Source: an uncultured Clostridia bacterium (GTDB lineage Bacteria > Bacillota > Clostridia > Oscillospirales > CAG-272). Taken from it: a stretch of DNA of 44,627 bases. Each line of letters starts with the position of its first letter. Positions within the stretch are counted from its first letter, which is position 1. Location: contig CALWJW010000007.1 of assembly GCA_944381095.1 (NCBI GenBank), positions 1 through 44,627 of the forward strand. Direction: 5' to 3'. Of the stretch, positions 17,070-26,327 are shown piece by piece. Under the pieces are notes generated by a model. It had not been told where the DNA came from. It did not search any database and saw only the letters and a program-made list of their open reading frames with translations. The position numbers and the translations under genes were made by a program.

Positions 17070-18011
17070 ATGACGGCAAACCGTTTCAGTAAAGAACAAA
17101 TGGAATTCGGATACGGACTGGTCAGAACAGACGACGGGATGCGGATAATCGACAAAAATCTGTCTGCGGCTCAGCTGATAAAGCTGCCAAGGCGAGGGGC
17201 GAGTATAAAAGCGTATTTCAGTGACCGTCCGGTATCAGACGTACTCGGCAGAGATTACGGAGCCACAGCGGCGGCGGAGCTCAGAACCGATAAAAAGACA
17301 TACAGTGTGGTTGTATTCCGTGAAAAAAGCGGGACGATACTGATGATGTTTCATCCGCTGATTGCGAATTTCTGTCGCAGAAAACTGAAAGGAAGAGCGG
17401 CACAGCTTGTGGAAAGTTACCTTAAAAACATACTGGAAATCATAAGCGAATCGGAAAACGGCTGTTACTGTGTGTTAGCTTCTCCGGAAAAAGCCGTAAT
17501 GCCGGATCTGACCATTGAAAAGAACTGCACAGTGGCGACGGCGGTCAGAAAAATCACGGACAAGCTTGAAAGTACCGATCTCAGATACAATCTGACGGTT
17601 ATTGTAGACAAAATAAAAAACGGTTTTTCCGAAATGGTGAATTTCACAACGGTGGGATATGTTTTGTCTGAGGCGCTGACAGTGCTGGGCTTGTACGGAG
17701 AAGGAAAACACGCAGTGTTGAGCATAGGTAATGAGGAGCATTTTCTGACGTTCGACATCAGAGACAGGGCAAGACGTGCGTTGTGTGAAAGCGACAGGTG
17801 CTTTGCGAGGGTTTTCAACGAGATGATGAAAATGCTGGGAGTCGGGAGCCGGTTTGTTATAAACGGAGACGGATACTTCGATATAACGCTTTCCGTACAG
17901 GTGAAGAAGGCAGAATATGTACTCAGAGAAGCAGAAGCTGTGTCGGATGATGAGATATGGGGTTATCTTGACTATTGTCTTGAATATTTCGGTGTCAAAA
18001 GCGAACTTTGA
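17070..18011 (+). CDS. Hypothetical protein, not recognised
   Basis: A 313-aa soluble protein with no signal peptide or membrane segment and strong translation signals (GGAGGAGG). I do not recognise a family. The N-terminal 85 residues alternate short strands and helices in a way reminiscent of a PAS-like fold, and the middle (about 190-270) vaguely recalls a degenerate histidine-kinase ATPase region, but no H-box, N-box or G-box is intact. It is monocistronic with its own promoter, divergent from gap and 99 bp before glf. Treat it as an orphan with a possible sensory role. Confidence 0.75.
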   Translation: MTANRFSKEQMEFGYGLVRTDDGMRIIDKNLSAAQLIKLPRRGASIKAYFSDRPVSDVLGRDYGATAAAELRTDKKTYSVVVFREKSGTILMMFHPLIANFCRRKLKGRAAQLVESYLKNILEIISESENGCYCVLASPEKAVMPDLTIEKNCTVATAVRKITDKLESTDLRYNLTVIVDKIKNGFSEMVNFTTVGYVLSEALTVLGLYGEGKHAVLSIGNEEHFLTFDIRDRARRALCESDRCFARVFNEMMKMLGVGSRFVINGDGYFDITLSVQVKKAEYVLREAEAVSDDEIWGYLDYCLEYFGVKSEL

Positions 18012-18110
18012 ACAAAATTGCAAAGTTAACTGAGCGTACATAACAGTTTAATAAATATGATTTATAATACAAAAACACGGTGTGACCGAGATTTTGCGAA
18101 AGGAAATAAA

Positions 18111-19256
18111 ATGAGTGCTCATTATACGGTAATAGGCGCCGGACTTGCCGGTGCGACTGCGGCAAGATTGCTTGCGGACAGTGGAAATAATGTGCTTGTT
18201 CTGGAAAAGTTGCCTCACGTCGGCGGAAGTGTTTACGATGAGAAAGACGGAAGCGGTGTACTGGTACACAGATACGGTCCGCATATTTTTCACACTTCTG
18301 ACAAAGAAGTATATTCTTTTCTCAGAAGATTCACGGAATTCAACGGTTATACGCACAGAGTAGCTGCCATGATAGACGGCAGGTATGTGCCGGTTCCTTT
18401 CAATAAGAATTCGATTGTGAAAGCGTTCGGTAGTGAAAAAGGCGCAAAGATGATCTCCGAGGCAGAAAAACTGGAAACGTTTCCTGCGGTTTCGGTTTTA
18501 ACCCTCATCGGCAGTCAATCCGATTTGCTGAAAGAGCTCGGGGAGTATGTCTACAAGAATATATTCCTGTATTACACGACAAAACAGTGGGGGAAAGCAC
18601 CGTCTGAGATAGACCCGGCAACGACTGCGAGAGTGCCGGTCAGATTCACCGATGATGACCGGTATTTCACTGACTGTTTTCAGGGTCTGCCGTCTGACGG
18701 ATACACCGAAATGGTGAAAAGGATGCTTGAAAGCGAGCGCATAACAGTCAGGCTCGGTGTTGAGGCAGAAGTGACAATCCGGGATAACAGGATATTTGTA
18801 AGCGGAAGACCTGTTGAAGGGAAGCTTATATATACCGGTGAGACTGACAGACTTTTCGGATACAGATTCGGAAGACTGCCGTACCGGACACTGGATTTTG
18901 AGTTTGAGACTCTGAATGAGGACAGCTATCAGCCGTATGCAACGGTGAATTACACAGTCAGTGAGAATTTCACGAGAATAACCGAATTCAAGAAAATGAC
19001 GTTGCAGAAAACAGATGGCGTCACCTCGATAATGAAAGAATATTCAAGGGAATTTACCGGCAATGAAGGCGAAATACCTTTTTATCCGGTGATAACTGAT
19101 GAAAGCCGTGAAATTTACTCCGAATACCTGGCGCTGAGCAGAAATATACCGGGGCTGATGCTGGCAGGAAGGTTGGCGGATTATAAGTACTATAACATGG
19201 ACGCGGTGGTCAGACGTGTAATGGATGTGTTGTCAGCGGATACAAAAGGAGAATGA
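18111..19256 (+). CDS. glf: UDP-galactopyranose mutase
   Basis: A 381-aa FAD enzyme that converts UDP-galactopyranose to UDP-galactofuranose for cell-surface glycans. The N-terminal dinucleotide motif GAGLAG is at 9-14, followed by the family signatures GGSVYDEKD, YGPHIFHT and PVPFN. Length is normal (family about 370-390 aa). The ATG at 18111 is chosen over an in-frame ATG at 18057 because GAAAGGAA lies just upstream and the family consensus begins here. A family 2 glycosyltransferase gene follows after 5 bp, so the pair probably makes and uses galactofuranose, separately from the FucNAc locus. Confidence 0.93.
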   Translation: MSAHYTVIGAGLAGATAARLLADSGNNVLVLEKLPHVGGSVYDEKDGSGVLVHRYGPHIFHTSDKEVYSFLRRFTEFNGYTHRVAAMIDGRYVPVPFNKNSIVKAFGSEKGAKMISEAEKLETFPAVSVLTLIGSQSDLLKELGEYVYKNIFLYYTTKQWGKAPSEIDPATTARVPVRFTDDDRYFTDCFQGLPSDGYTEMVKRMLESERITVRLGVEAEVTIRDNRIFVSGRPVEGKLIYTGETDRLFGYRFGRLPYRTLDFEFETLNEDSYQPYATVNYTVSENFTRITEFKKMTLQKTDGVTSIMKEYSREFTGNEGEIPFYPVITDESREIYSEYLALSRNIPGLMLAGRLADYKYYNMDAVVRRVMDVLSADTKGE

Positions 19257-19261
19257 GGTAA

Positions 19262-20284
19262 ATGGAAAAGATAATAACATTCGCAGTACCTTGTTACAAT
19301 TCCGAGTCCTATATGCGCAGATGTATTGACTCGCTTCTTGACGCGGGAGAAGACAGCGAAATAATAATCATAGATGACGGTTCAAAAGACCGAACAGGCG
19401 AAATAGCCGACGAGTATGCAGAAAAATATAACGGGAAAGTCCGGGTCGTTCATCAGGAGAACGGAGGGCACGGAGAAGGAGTGAATGTCGGAATGCGGCT
19501 TGCGGCAGGCAGATACTACAAAGTAGTCGACTCCGATGACAGACTTGATCCTGACGCACTCAAAGTAATGCTTGAATGTATAAGAAAAAATGTTGCGGAC
19601 AACGTGATGGTCGACATGTATGTTTCAAATTATGTGTATGATCACGCCGACGGGAGCAGAAAGACTATGAAGTATACCGGAGTTTTTCCGGAGGGTACGG
19701 TTGTCGGCTGGGAAGAGACCAAACGTTTCGGGGTCTCACAGTATCTCATGATGCATTCCGTGATTTACAGGACTGAGCTGCTTCGTGAAATAGGTATGAC
19801 TTTGCCGAAGCATACATTTTATGTCGATAACCTGTATATGTACCAGCCTTTTCCGAGTGTAAAAAGCATTTGTTACAAGGATATCGATCTTTACTATTAT
19901 TTTCTCGGCAGGGACGACCAGTCGGTAAGTGAAAAGAATATGATAAAGAGAATAGACCAGCAGCTGACGGTTACCAGACTCATGACAGAGTGTCACGATC
20001 TTAACGAAATAAAGAAGAGCCAGCCGGTTTTGTACAGATATATGTTTCACGAGCTTTCGATGATGTACACAATTTCAACGGTATTTCTTTTTGCGTCAAA
20101 GTTACCCGAAAATATTGAAAAAAACAAAAAAATGTGGCAATACCTCAAATCAAGAGATCCCGTAACGTACCGTAAAATGAAGTTGTTTTCACTGAATGCA
20201 CTGACAAAATTGCCGGGAAAGCTGGGAAGGAGCTTCACGGTGTTAGGATTCCGTGTGGTGAAAAAGGTTTTCAAGTGTAACTGA
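19262..20284 (+). CDS. Glycosyltransferase family 2
   Basis: A 340-aa GT-A fold enzyme. The nucleotide-sugar-binding DDG is at 38-40 and the metal-binding DSDD at 90-93. It starts at the N-terminus with the typical TFAVPCYN strand. No signal peptide is seen; the C-terminal part is basic and may sit on the membrane. It begins 5 bp after glf with an AAGGAG-like site, so it is translationally linked to UDP-galactopyranose mutase and may transfer galactofuranose (inference). The acceptor and linkage cannot be predicted. Confidence 0.9.
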   Translation: MEKIITFAVPCYNSESYMRRCIDSLLDAGEDSEIIIIDDGSKDRTGEIADEYAEKYNGKVRVVHQENGGHGEGVNVGMRLAAGRYYKVVDSDDRLDPDALKVMLECIRKNVADNVMVDMYVSNYVYDHADGSRKTMKYTGVFPEGTVVGWEETKRFGVSQYLMMHSVIYRTELLREIGMTLPKHTFYVDNLYMYQPFPSVKSICYKDIDLYYYFLGRDDQSVSEKNMIKRIDQQLTVTRLMTECHDLNEIKKSQPVLYRYMFHELSMMYTISTVFLFASKLPENIEKNKKMWQYLKSRDPVTYRKMKLFSLNALTKLPGKLGRSFTVLGFRVVKKVFKCN

Positions 20285-20696
20285 ATTTGCATTGTGCGGT
20301 ATAAACGTTGCTTTACAAAGATGTCGTCTGTCACAATGTTGTGACCTTAATACCGGCAGAGACTGAATTCCGTTATTTTGCCGCAACGGCTCAGTCTGGC
20401 GGAGTTGTCGCCGGACAAATAAAATTGATATTGATATTCCTGTTACGGCAGAGCCTTTTCATAATTTTTTCGGGAAGTCATTGGTACTGATCGTAAATTA
20501 CGTAACCGGATCCCTGACTTTGAGCCGCTTTGATCGGATCCCGACGTTCTTTTCGGGGAAATGACACCGCAACAGCGCAAAACTGCCGGTAACCGTGCCT
20601 GATGAATAATCGGCGCCTGTACCGGCAGTTAAATTTGAAATGAAAACAAATGGCTGTGCTTTTCAGACTTATCGCAGAAACATTGTTGATTTACAA
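20285..20696. other. Non-coding gap with a long perfect inverted repeat
   Basis: No supported gene. It contains the perfect 11-bp inverted repeat AACTGCCGGTA (20581-20591) and TACCGGCAGTT (20620-20630) around a 28-nt loop. It probably ends the minus-strand kinase transcript, where it is followed by TTTT, but is weak as an intrinsic terminator. Two direct copies of CGGATCCC lie between 20508 and 20545. Confidence 0.45.
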
Positions 20697-21299
20697 TCAG
20701 ACCTTGCTTACGAAATCGGAGATAATGTCGGCCGCTTTTTCAACCCCGCAGAAGCTGCTGTCGATGCAAAGATTGTAATTCTGCGCCTCACCCCACTTAC
20801 GGTCGGCGTGATAATTGTAATAATTCTGACGGCGCTTGTCAGCGCTTTTAATCTTGTCAATAGCTTTTTCGGTAGTTATGTTTTCTCTCTTGGCAACTCT
20901 TTCGGCTCTCGCGTCGAGTGAGCCGTAAATGAAGAGCTTGACGAGTCCCGGCATGTCCGAAAGAATGTAGTCGGCACATCTTCCGATTATGATGCAGGGC
21001 TCTTTTTCTGCGAGCTCCCTTATCACCTTTGACTGAGTTGTGTATATTTTATCTTCAAGCGACCAGACTCCGGTCGCATTCTGGTGATACTGGAATCCTC
21101 TAACAAGAGAATATAGAAAGCTGTTGGTGGCAAATTTATCGTAATCACGGAAATGTTCTTCGCTGAATCCGCTTTTTTCGGCGGCAAGCTGTATAAGATC
21201 GTTGTCATAGTATGGTATGCCCAGTTTTTTTGAAACAAGAGCGCCGATTTCTCTTCCGCCGCTTCCGTGCTGACGGCTGATGGTGATAATATGGTTCAT
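20697..21299 (-). CDS. Cytidylate kinase-like family protein
   Basis: A 200-aa P-loop protein of the cytidylate kinase-like family that is widespread in Clostridia (AAA_26/cytidylate-kinase-like). It begins with an ISRQHGSGGREIG P-loop at residues 7-19 instead of the classical GxxxxGKS/T, and contains IIGRCADYIL and an Arg-rich lid region. The predicted role is phosphorylation of a nucleoside monophosphate or related small molecule. It is distinct from true Cmk in length and motif, so CMP is not certain. An AAAGGAG site precedes the ATG. It is transcribed alone and divergently from ttcA. Confidence 0.87.
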   Translation of the reverse strand: MNHIITISRQHGSGGREIGALVSKKLGIPYYDNDLIQLAAEKSGFSEEHFRDYDKFATNSFLYSLVRGFQYHQNATGVWSLEDKIYTTQSKVIRELAEKEPCIIIGRCADYILSDMPGLVKLFIYGSLDARAERVAKRENITTEKAIDKIKSADKRRQNYYNYHADRKWGEAQNYNLCIDSSFCGVEKAADIISDFVSKV

Positions 21300-21362
21300 A
21301 TTAAACTCCTTTCTTGGTCTGAACGGTAATGAAAATAACGTTACACATCATCTTATGTTAAT

Positions 21363-21391
21363 ATTATAGCATGAATAGTATCAATTTGCAA
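21363..21391 (-). promoter_or_regulatory. Promoter for the cytidylate kinase-like gene
   Basis: On the minus strand TTGCAA (21386-21391) and a consensus TATAAT (21363-21368) are 17 bp apart, 64 bp upstream of the start. Confidence 0.7.
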
Positions 21392-21428
21392 CAATTTTTG
21401 TGTAAAATTTTTTGCGGACGCGGTGAAA

Positions 21429-22172
21429 ATGATGAAGGAATTCAAAAAAGCTGACAAATTGCTCAGTACAGTGAGGAGATGCTGCCAGAACTACTGCATG
21501 ATTGAGGAAGGCGATAAAATAGCAGTAGGGGTTTCCGGCGGTAAAGATTCGACGGCGCTTTTGTGTTCGTTGGCAATTATGCGCAGATTTTATCCGGTAA
21601 AATACAGTATCATAGCAGTAAATATAGATTTGGGAACAGGTCAGGATACCTCATTTGTTGAAAAGCTTTGCAGGGAAACAGATGTGGAGTTTGTAAAAGT
21701 ACGGACTGAAATCGGAAAAATAGTTTTTGAGCTGAGGCGAGAGGGATGTTCTCTCTGTTCGAGGTTGAGACGGGGAGCGTTGCATAACGAAGCGGAACGG
21801 CTGGAATGCAATAAAGTTGCATTGGCGCACACCAAAAACGATGTAACTGAAACTTTGCTTATGAATTTGTTTTACAGCGGGAACATGTCGGTGTTTTGGC
21901 CGAAAAATACCGCAGACAAAAGGAATATAACACTTATCAGACCAATGATATACACAGATGAAAAAACAGTCAAAGAGTTTTGCCGTGTGAACGGAATAAT
22001 TCCGGCTGAAAACAATTGCCCGTTCAGCAAAGCAACAAAAAGAGAGACTGTACGTAAAGTACTTCAAGACATTGAAAGAGAAAACAGGGGAGTGACAGAC
22101 AGAATATTCAGGGCAATAGAAAAAAGGGGAACAGACGGATTTAAAGATTCCGGGTGCGGTGAAAAAGGCTGA
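21429..22172 (+). CDS. ttcA: tRNA 2-thiocytidine biosynthesis protein TtcA family
   Basis: A PP-loop ATP pyrophosphatase of about 247 aa that thiolates C32 of tRNAs. The P-loop SGGKDS lies about 36 residues in. Cysteines in CSLCSRLRRG and a third in ENNCPF match the three iron-sulfur ligands known in TtcA, so a 4Fe-4S-dependent enzyme is expected. The start is uncertain: ATG at 21429, ATG at 21432 and GTG at 21423 are in frame, and only a GGTGA at 21422-21426 resembles a ribosome binding site. rqcH follows after 36 bp. The gene is divergent from the kinase gene. Confidence 0.85.
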   Translation: MMKEFKKADKLLSTVRRCCQNYCMIEEGDKIAVGVSGGKDSTALLCSLAIMRRFYPVKYSIIAVNIDLGTGQDTSFVEKLCRETDVEFVKVRTEIGKIVFELRREGCSLCSRLRRGALHNEAERLECNKVALAHTKNDVTETLLMNLFYSGNMSVFWPKNTADKRNITLIRPMIYTDEKTVKEFCRVNGIIPAENNCPFSKATKRETVRKVLQDIERENRGVTDRIFRAIEKRGTDGFKDSGCGEKG

Positions 22173-22208
22173 ATACCGGAAAAAGCGACTGGGAAGCGAG
22201 GAGATAAA

Positions 22209-23990
22209 ATGGGTTTTGACGGATTTACGGTCAGGGCAATGACACATGAGTTAAAAAACAAAACAGTCGGTTGCAGAGTTGAAAAGGTGCTCCAACCGTC
22301 AAAGGATGAAATATATCTTTTGCTGCACGGAGATAACGGCAAGCTGAAGCTTGCAGTGAACGGCGGAGCGTCGCTTCCGAGAATCGGTATAACGAAACAA
22401 AACCCGGAAAATCCAAAGGTTCCGCCGATGTTCTGTATGCTTATGAGAAAACATCTGACCGGCGCCAGGATATCCGGGGTGAGTCAACCGGGGTTTGAAA
22501 GGGTTATCGTGATCGACTTTGAAAGCTACGATGAGATGGGATACGGAACCGGAAGAAAGCTGATAACCGAGATAATGGGAAGATATTCCAATATAGTGCT
22601 TTGCAGGGATGATCTGACGATAATAAGTATTCTGAGACCGGTCGATTTTACAACCAGCAGTAAAAGGCAGATGTTGCCCGGCATGAAATATGAAATGCCT
22701 CCGGCACAGGGCAAAAAAAATCCGTTTGATGAAACAGAGTGCGAATTCAAAAGTAAGTTAATGGATACGCCGGGTCCGTATGAAAAAACGCTTTTGAATT
22801 CATACAGCGGTTTTTCTCCTTTGACCGCCGGTGAGATCGTGCGACGAGCGGAGAAGAAATATGGACAATGTAACCCGGAAACCTTGTATAAAGAATTTTC
22901 CCTGTTTGTCAAAGATGCAAAAAACAACGATTACCATCCGGTTGTGATAATGTCGTCAAACGGAAAAGTTATGGATTTTTCTCCGTTTCACATAAGCAGT
23001 ACTGCTGAATTTTGTGTTACCGTGCAGGTAGACGGAATAAGCGAGGCCTCCGACAGATTTTATAGTGAAAGAGAAAGTCTGGAACGCGAAAGACAGCTTA
23101 CGGGTGCAACGGAAAAGGTTATCAGAAATATTGAAAACCGTTTGGTGAGAAAGCTCGAATTGCAGAAAAAAGAGCTTGCTGCAACGTCCGGAAAGGACGA
23201 TTACAAACGCCGAGCCGACCTGATAACGGCGAATATATACCTCTTTAAAGGTCGGGAGCGTAAGATCAAAGTCAAGGAATATATCGCTGAAAATGACGGC
23301 GGATACAGTGAAAGGGAAACCGAAATAGAACTTGAAAAAGGACTCAGCGCTTCACAAAACGCCCAGAAGCTTTACAAGAAGTATACCAAAGCAAAAAATG
23401 CGGAAAAGGAAATAAGCAGACAAATCGTTCTCGGCGAAGAAGAGCTCAGATATATAATAAGTATATCTGATGCTCTCAGCAGAGTTAAGGAAAGATCCGA
23501 GCTTGACGAAATAATGACTGAACTGGAAATGTCCGGCTATGTGCATAACAAAGAGGATGAGACCCGCAGCAGGAAGAAAAAATCGGCGCAAAATCCGAAA
23601 ACCGCTGTTTCGGCTCCAATGCGGTTAATGACATCGTCAGGCATGGAAATATTGGTCGGAAAAAACAATTTACAGAATGATTGCCTGACGTTCAGAACTG
23701 CCGGAAAAGATGACTACTGGTTTCACGTAAAAAATGTGCCGGGTTCGCATACAGTGCTGGTGTGCAGGGGAAAAGAACCGTCGGAAACAGATCTTACCGA
23801 GGCTGCTTCCGTAGCCGCTTATTACAGCAAAATGTGTGACAGTGATAAGGTTCAGGTGGATTACACGAAAATCAGAAACGTAAAAAAACCTTCCGGAGCC
23901 CGCCCGGGTTATGTTATTTACGACAGATACAATACCGCAAACGTAAGACCTTGGCCGGGCAGGAGTGAAAAGAGTGAGGAGCAGAAGTGA
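22209..23990 (+). CDS. rqcH: Rqc2/NEMF homologue RqcH (NFACT family, fibronectin-binding A-like)
   Basis: A 593-aa NFACT protein. It has an N-terminal NFACT-N domain, a long charged coiled-coil region around 280-440, and a C-terminal NFACT-R domain with DDYWFHVKNVPGSH. In Bacillus subtilis RqcH binds obstructed 50S-peptidyl-tRNA complexes and directs alanine tailing of stalled chains; older annotations call it fibronectin-binding protein A. The Asp-Arg pair important at 97-98 in B. subtilis reads E97-R98 here. The start follows GAGGAG. It lies between ttcA and ispE and overlaps the latter by 4 bp. Confidence 0.93.
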   Translation: MGFDGFTVRAMTHELKNKTVGCRVEKVLQPSKDEIYLLLHGDNGKLKLAVNGGASLPRIGITKQNPENPKVPPMFCMLMRKHLTGARISGVSQPGFERVIVIDFESYDEMGYGTGRKLITEIMGRYSNIVLCRDDLTIISILRPVDFTTSSKRQMLPGMKYEMPPAQGKKNPFDETECEFKSKLMDTPGPYEKTLLNSYSGFSPLTAGEIVRRAEKKYGQCNPETLYKEFSLFVKDAKNNDYHPVVIMSSNGKVMDFSPFHISSTAEFCVTVQVDGISEASDRFYSERESLERERQLTGATEKVIRNIENRLVRKLELQKKELAATSGKDDYKRRADLITANIYLFKGRERKIKVKEYIAENDGGYSERETEIELEKGLSASQNAQKLYKKYTKAKNAEKEISRQIVLGEEELRYIISISDALSRVKERSELDEIMTELEMSGYVHNKEDETRSRKKKSAQNPKTAVSAPMRLMTSSGMEILVGKNNLQNDCLTFRTAGKDDYWFHVKNVPGSHTVLVCRGKEPSETDLTEAASVAAYYSKMCDSDKVQVDYTKIRNVKKPSGARPGYVIYDRYNTANVRPWPGRSEKSEEQK

Positions 23991-24841
23991 ATACGACGGT
24001 AAAAAAAGCTTACGCGAAAATGAATCTGTTTTTATCGGTGGGGGAGCTGTTTTCCAACGGCAAACACAGAGTGGAAACGGTATTACAAAAGCTGCGGTTG
24101 CATGACACAGTAACGGTAAGGCTGACCGAAAAAAACGGTATCAGCGTGTCGTCTGACAGCAAGGAGATACCGTGTGACCGTGAAAACTTAGCGTACATTG
24201 CCGCCGAACGGTATTATAACACCGCAGGTTTGCCCGGAGGCGCGGAAATATTCATAGAAAAGAGAATACCTGTAAGAGCCGGACTGGGCGGCGGAAGCTC
24301 GGACGCGGCGGCTGTACTGACTGCTCTTGAAGAAAATCACAGTGCTATCGGCTTCGACGGAATGCTCAGTATAGCTACTGAACTCGGAGTTGATGTGCCG
24401 TTTTTTCTTTATGATGACCCAACAATGATCGGAACAGAAGACGGTTCAGTTCTGAAAGAATTTCCGGCTCCCGAATGTCAAATAAGCTGCGTACTTGTCA
24501 AAATCGGCGCAAAGGAGTCGACCGGCTCCGTTTATGCTAAACTCGACAGAATAAGAAATACAAAACACACCTGTGAAAGCGCCGGAAAATTATCCGAGGC
24601 GATACTTTCCGGTAATCCCGGGAAAATTATTGCACAGACGTCGAATGATTTTGAAATCTGTTATGAAGAATTCAGTTACGTAAAGGAAAACCTCATGCGC
24701 GCCGGATGTGACGGAGTGTTGCTTTGCGGAAGCGGACCGACTGTTTGCGGATTGTGTGTCGGGCAAAAAAAAGCCGAAGCGGTGAAGGCGGCAGTTTTAA
24801 TGCCGGCAACCGTTTCGGAATTTGTAAGAAAAATTACCTGA
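23987..24841 (+). CDS. ispE: 4-diphosphocytidyl-2-C-methyl-D-erythritol kinase
   Basis: A 284-aa GHMP kinase of the MEP isoprenoid pathway. The N-terminal AYAKMNLFL (K11 catalytic), the glycine-rich ATP loop PVRAGLGGGSSDAAA and ELGVDVPFF (catalytic Asp) are all present; length is normal. The start is a GTG that shares GTGA with the rqcH stop and follows GAGGAG. It implies that the organism makes isoprenoids by the MEP route. No other MEP gene is in the window. Confidence 0.94.
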   Translation: MNTTVKKAYAKMNLFLSVGELFSNGKHRVETVLQKLRLHDTVTVRLTEKNGISVSSDSKEIPCDRENLAYIAAERYYNTAGLPGGAEIFIEKRIPVRAGLGGGSSDAAAVLTALEENHSAIGFDGMLSIATELGVDVPFFLYDDPTMIGTEDGSVLKEFPAPECQISCVLVKIGAKESTGSVYAKLDRIRNTKHTCESAGKLSEAILSGNPGKIIAQTSNDFEICYEEFSYVKENLMRAGCDGVLLCGSGPTVCGLCVGQKKAEAVKAAVLMPATVSEFVRKIT

Positions 24842-24855
24842 TGCAGTCTTAAACC

Positions 24856-25104
24856 CTAAATAAGATTTTCGACAAAATCGCTCAGTTTTGAAGGTGAAGG
24901 AGACGTTTTGGTAAGTACGTTCAGAATTTTTTCCGCTGTGCTGCGATTCCTGGAAACATCGTAAACAAATTCGCTCTGCACGATTTCGTCGTCATAATAC
25001 AGACCGAGCACGGAATAAACTTTCCTGTATCGGTCTTCTTTTTCCGTCTGAAAAACGTCGTTTGTGACTACAAGTTGGAATATAATTTTGTTTTCCGGTT
25101 TCAA
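24856..25104 (-). CDS. Small hypothetical protein, DUF6514-like
   Basis: An 82-aa protein that starts with TTG. The start is preceded by AAAGGATAGG about 9 nt upstream. It has a beta-rich N-terminal half, then YDVSRNRSTAEKILNVL and a helical C-terminus. This pattern resembles the DUF6514 family of short clostridial proteins (tentative; a profile search would settle it). No function is known. It is convergent with ispE, 14 bp apart, and is monocistronic. Confidence 0.7.
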   Translation of the reverse strand: MKPENKIIFQLVVTNDVFQTEKEDRYRKVYSVLGLYYDDEIVQSEFVYDVSRNRSTAEKILNVLTKTSPSPSKLSDFVENLI

Positions 25105-25513
25105 AGCAATTTACCTATCCTTTGTTTAATGAAATGACATTTTAAAATTTTACACATTTCGCGCAAAATTTCAAGTTGAAAAATATGTGTTTTTTTGTTG
25201 TCATCCGGAATCAGACGACAAACAGAAAGAGCGGTTCATTGTATTGTTAACTGATTGTGGATAAACTTAAATCAATTGGTTAAAAAAGACGCTTTTGTAA
25301 GCTGAAAATGCATATACGGTGAATATAAATTTTAATAACGGTGTATATATTCATAAAATCTGCAAATTTTCGGAAACTATGTAAGAAATTGGTATACTGA
25401 CTGTTTTTTCACTAAAAAAAGATTTTTTAAGCTGAAAATTTTTGTCCAAAAACACGGCAAATGTCCTTGACAGGGAAGAAGAAAAAATAAGGGTAAAAAA
25501 TTCATGTCTGTAA
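25105..25513. other. AT-rich intergenic region with divergent promoters
   Basis: No gene is supported. On the minus strand TTGAAA (25169-25174) and TAAAAT (25147-25152) form a plausible promoter with a 16-bp spacer for the small TTG-start gene. A 12-bp direct repeat TAAGCTGAAAAT occurs at 25298-25309 and 25428-25439. The length and lack of ORFs leave room for a small RNA, but none can be identified. Confidence 0.5.
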
Positions 25514-25542
25514 TTGACAAAAAAAGAAAATAGTTGTATAAT
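25514..25542 (+). promoter_or_regulatory. Consensus sigma-A promoter for the phosphoribosyltransferase gene
   Basis: TTGACA (25514-25519), a 17-bp spacer and TATAAT (25537-25542) are perfect. The promoter decides the start codon of the gene: in-frame TTG at 25514 and ATG at 25547 lie inside or at the expected transcript start, leaving ATG 25586. Confidence 0.88.
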
Positions 25543-25585
25543 TACAATGGAAAGAGACGGGAAAACCGAGACGAGGAGAGAATTT

Positions 25586-26140
25586 ATGTATTACAAAATC
25601 AAGGTCGCCGGATATGAAAGAGAGCTTCCGATCTGTCCGGTAAACGAAAATCTTTCAATAGCTGCGTTCGTTATATTCGGTGATCAGGAGCTGACATGCT
25701 CGGCGGCGACAGAACTGCTGAAACTGGCGCCGGACTATGATTATCTGATAACTGCGGAGGCAAAGGGCATACCGCTTGCCCATGAAATGGCAAGACAGCG
25801 CGGAGATAAGAAGTACATGATTGCGAGAAAAGGCGCAAAGCTTTATATGAGCGGAATATTCGAAGTAGAGGTAAATTCCATAACTACCGCGCGTACCCAG
25901 CATCTTTTTCTCGACGCGCACGACGCTGAGCTGATGAAGGGTAAGAGGATACTTATAGTCGATGACGTTATATCGACGGGAGACTCCCTGCATGCCCTGG
26001 AAGAGCTTGTAACCGAAGCGGGCGGAATAATAGTCGGAAGAATGGCGATACTTGCGGAAGGGGACGCGGTGGACAGGAAGGATATAATCTATCTTGAAAA
26101 GCTTCCGCTTTTTCATCCTGACGGAACAGTGATGGAATAA
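25586..26140 (+). CDS. Phosphoribosyltransferase family protein (adenine PRT-like)
   Basis: A 184-aa type I phosphoribosyltransferase. The PRPP-binding motif ILIVDDVISTGDS is near residues 122-134, and an upstream ITAEAKGIPLAHE resembles the Apt/PurR-effector group. It would transfer ribose phosphate from PRPP to a purine base, or act as a PRPP sensor; typical Apt is 170-180 aa. ATG 25586 is preceded by GAGGAG. It appears monocistronic under a perfect sigma-A promoter. Substrate choice between adenine and xanthine cannot be settled here. Confidence 0.82.
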   Translation: MYYKIKVAGYERELPICPVNENLSIAAFVIFGDQELTCSAATELLKLAPDYDYLITAEAKGIPLAHEMARQRGDKKYMIARKGAKLYMSGIFEVEVNSITTARTQHLFLDAHDAELMKGKRILIVDDVISTGDSLHALEELVTEAGGIIVGRMAILAEGDAVDRKDIIYLEKLPLFHPDGTVME

Positions 26141-26327
26141 AAAACATAAGAACTACATAAAACAAAACGAGCGGATGCCCGGTGTGAAGTCACACGACAG
26201 AGCTGTCAAACGATTATCGGATTTCAGGGGCGGACAGATCCTCGGAAAAGGACTTGTGCAGAGGCATTTCATGCGTTGTCACTTTGGTAAGTGTATACGA
26301 CCGATAAAATCAGGCAGGAGGATAATT

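Noticed and set aside
25514..25585. N-terminal extension of the phosphoribosyltransferase
   Set aside because: The extension starts inside the -35 box of a perfect promoter and cannot be on the transcript.
26182..26195. GTGTGA-AG-TCACAC, Crp-like palindrome upstream of the aldose epimerase gene
   Set aside because: The 2-bp centre does not fit the 6-bp spacer of Crp sites, and no promoter boxes are placed around it.
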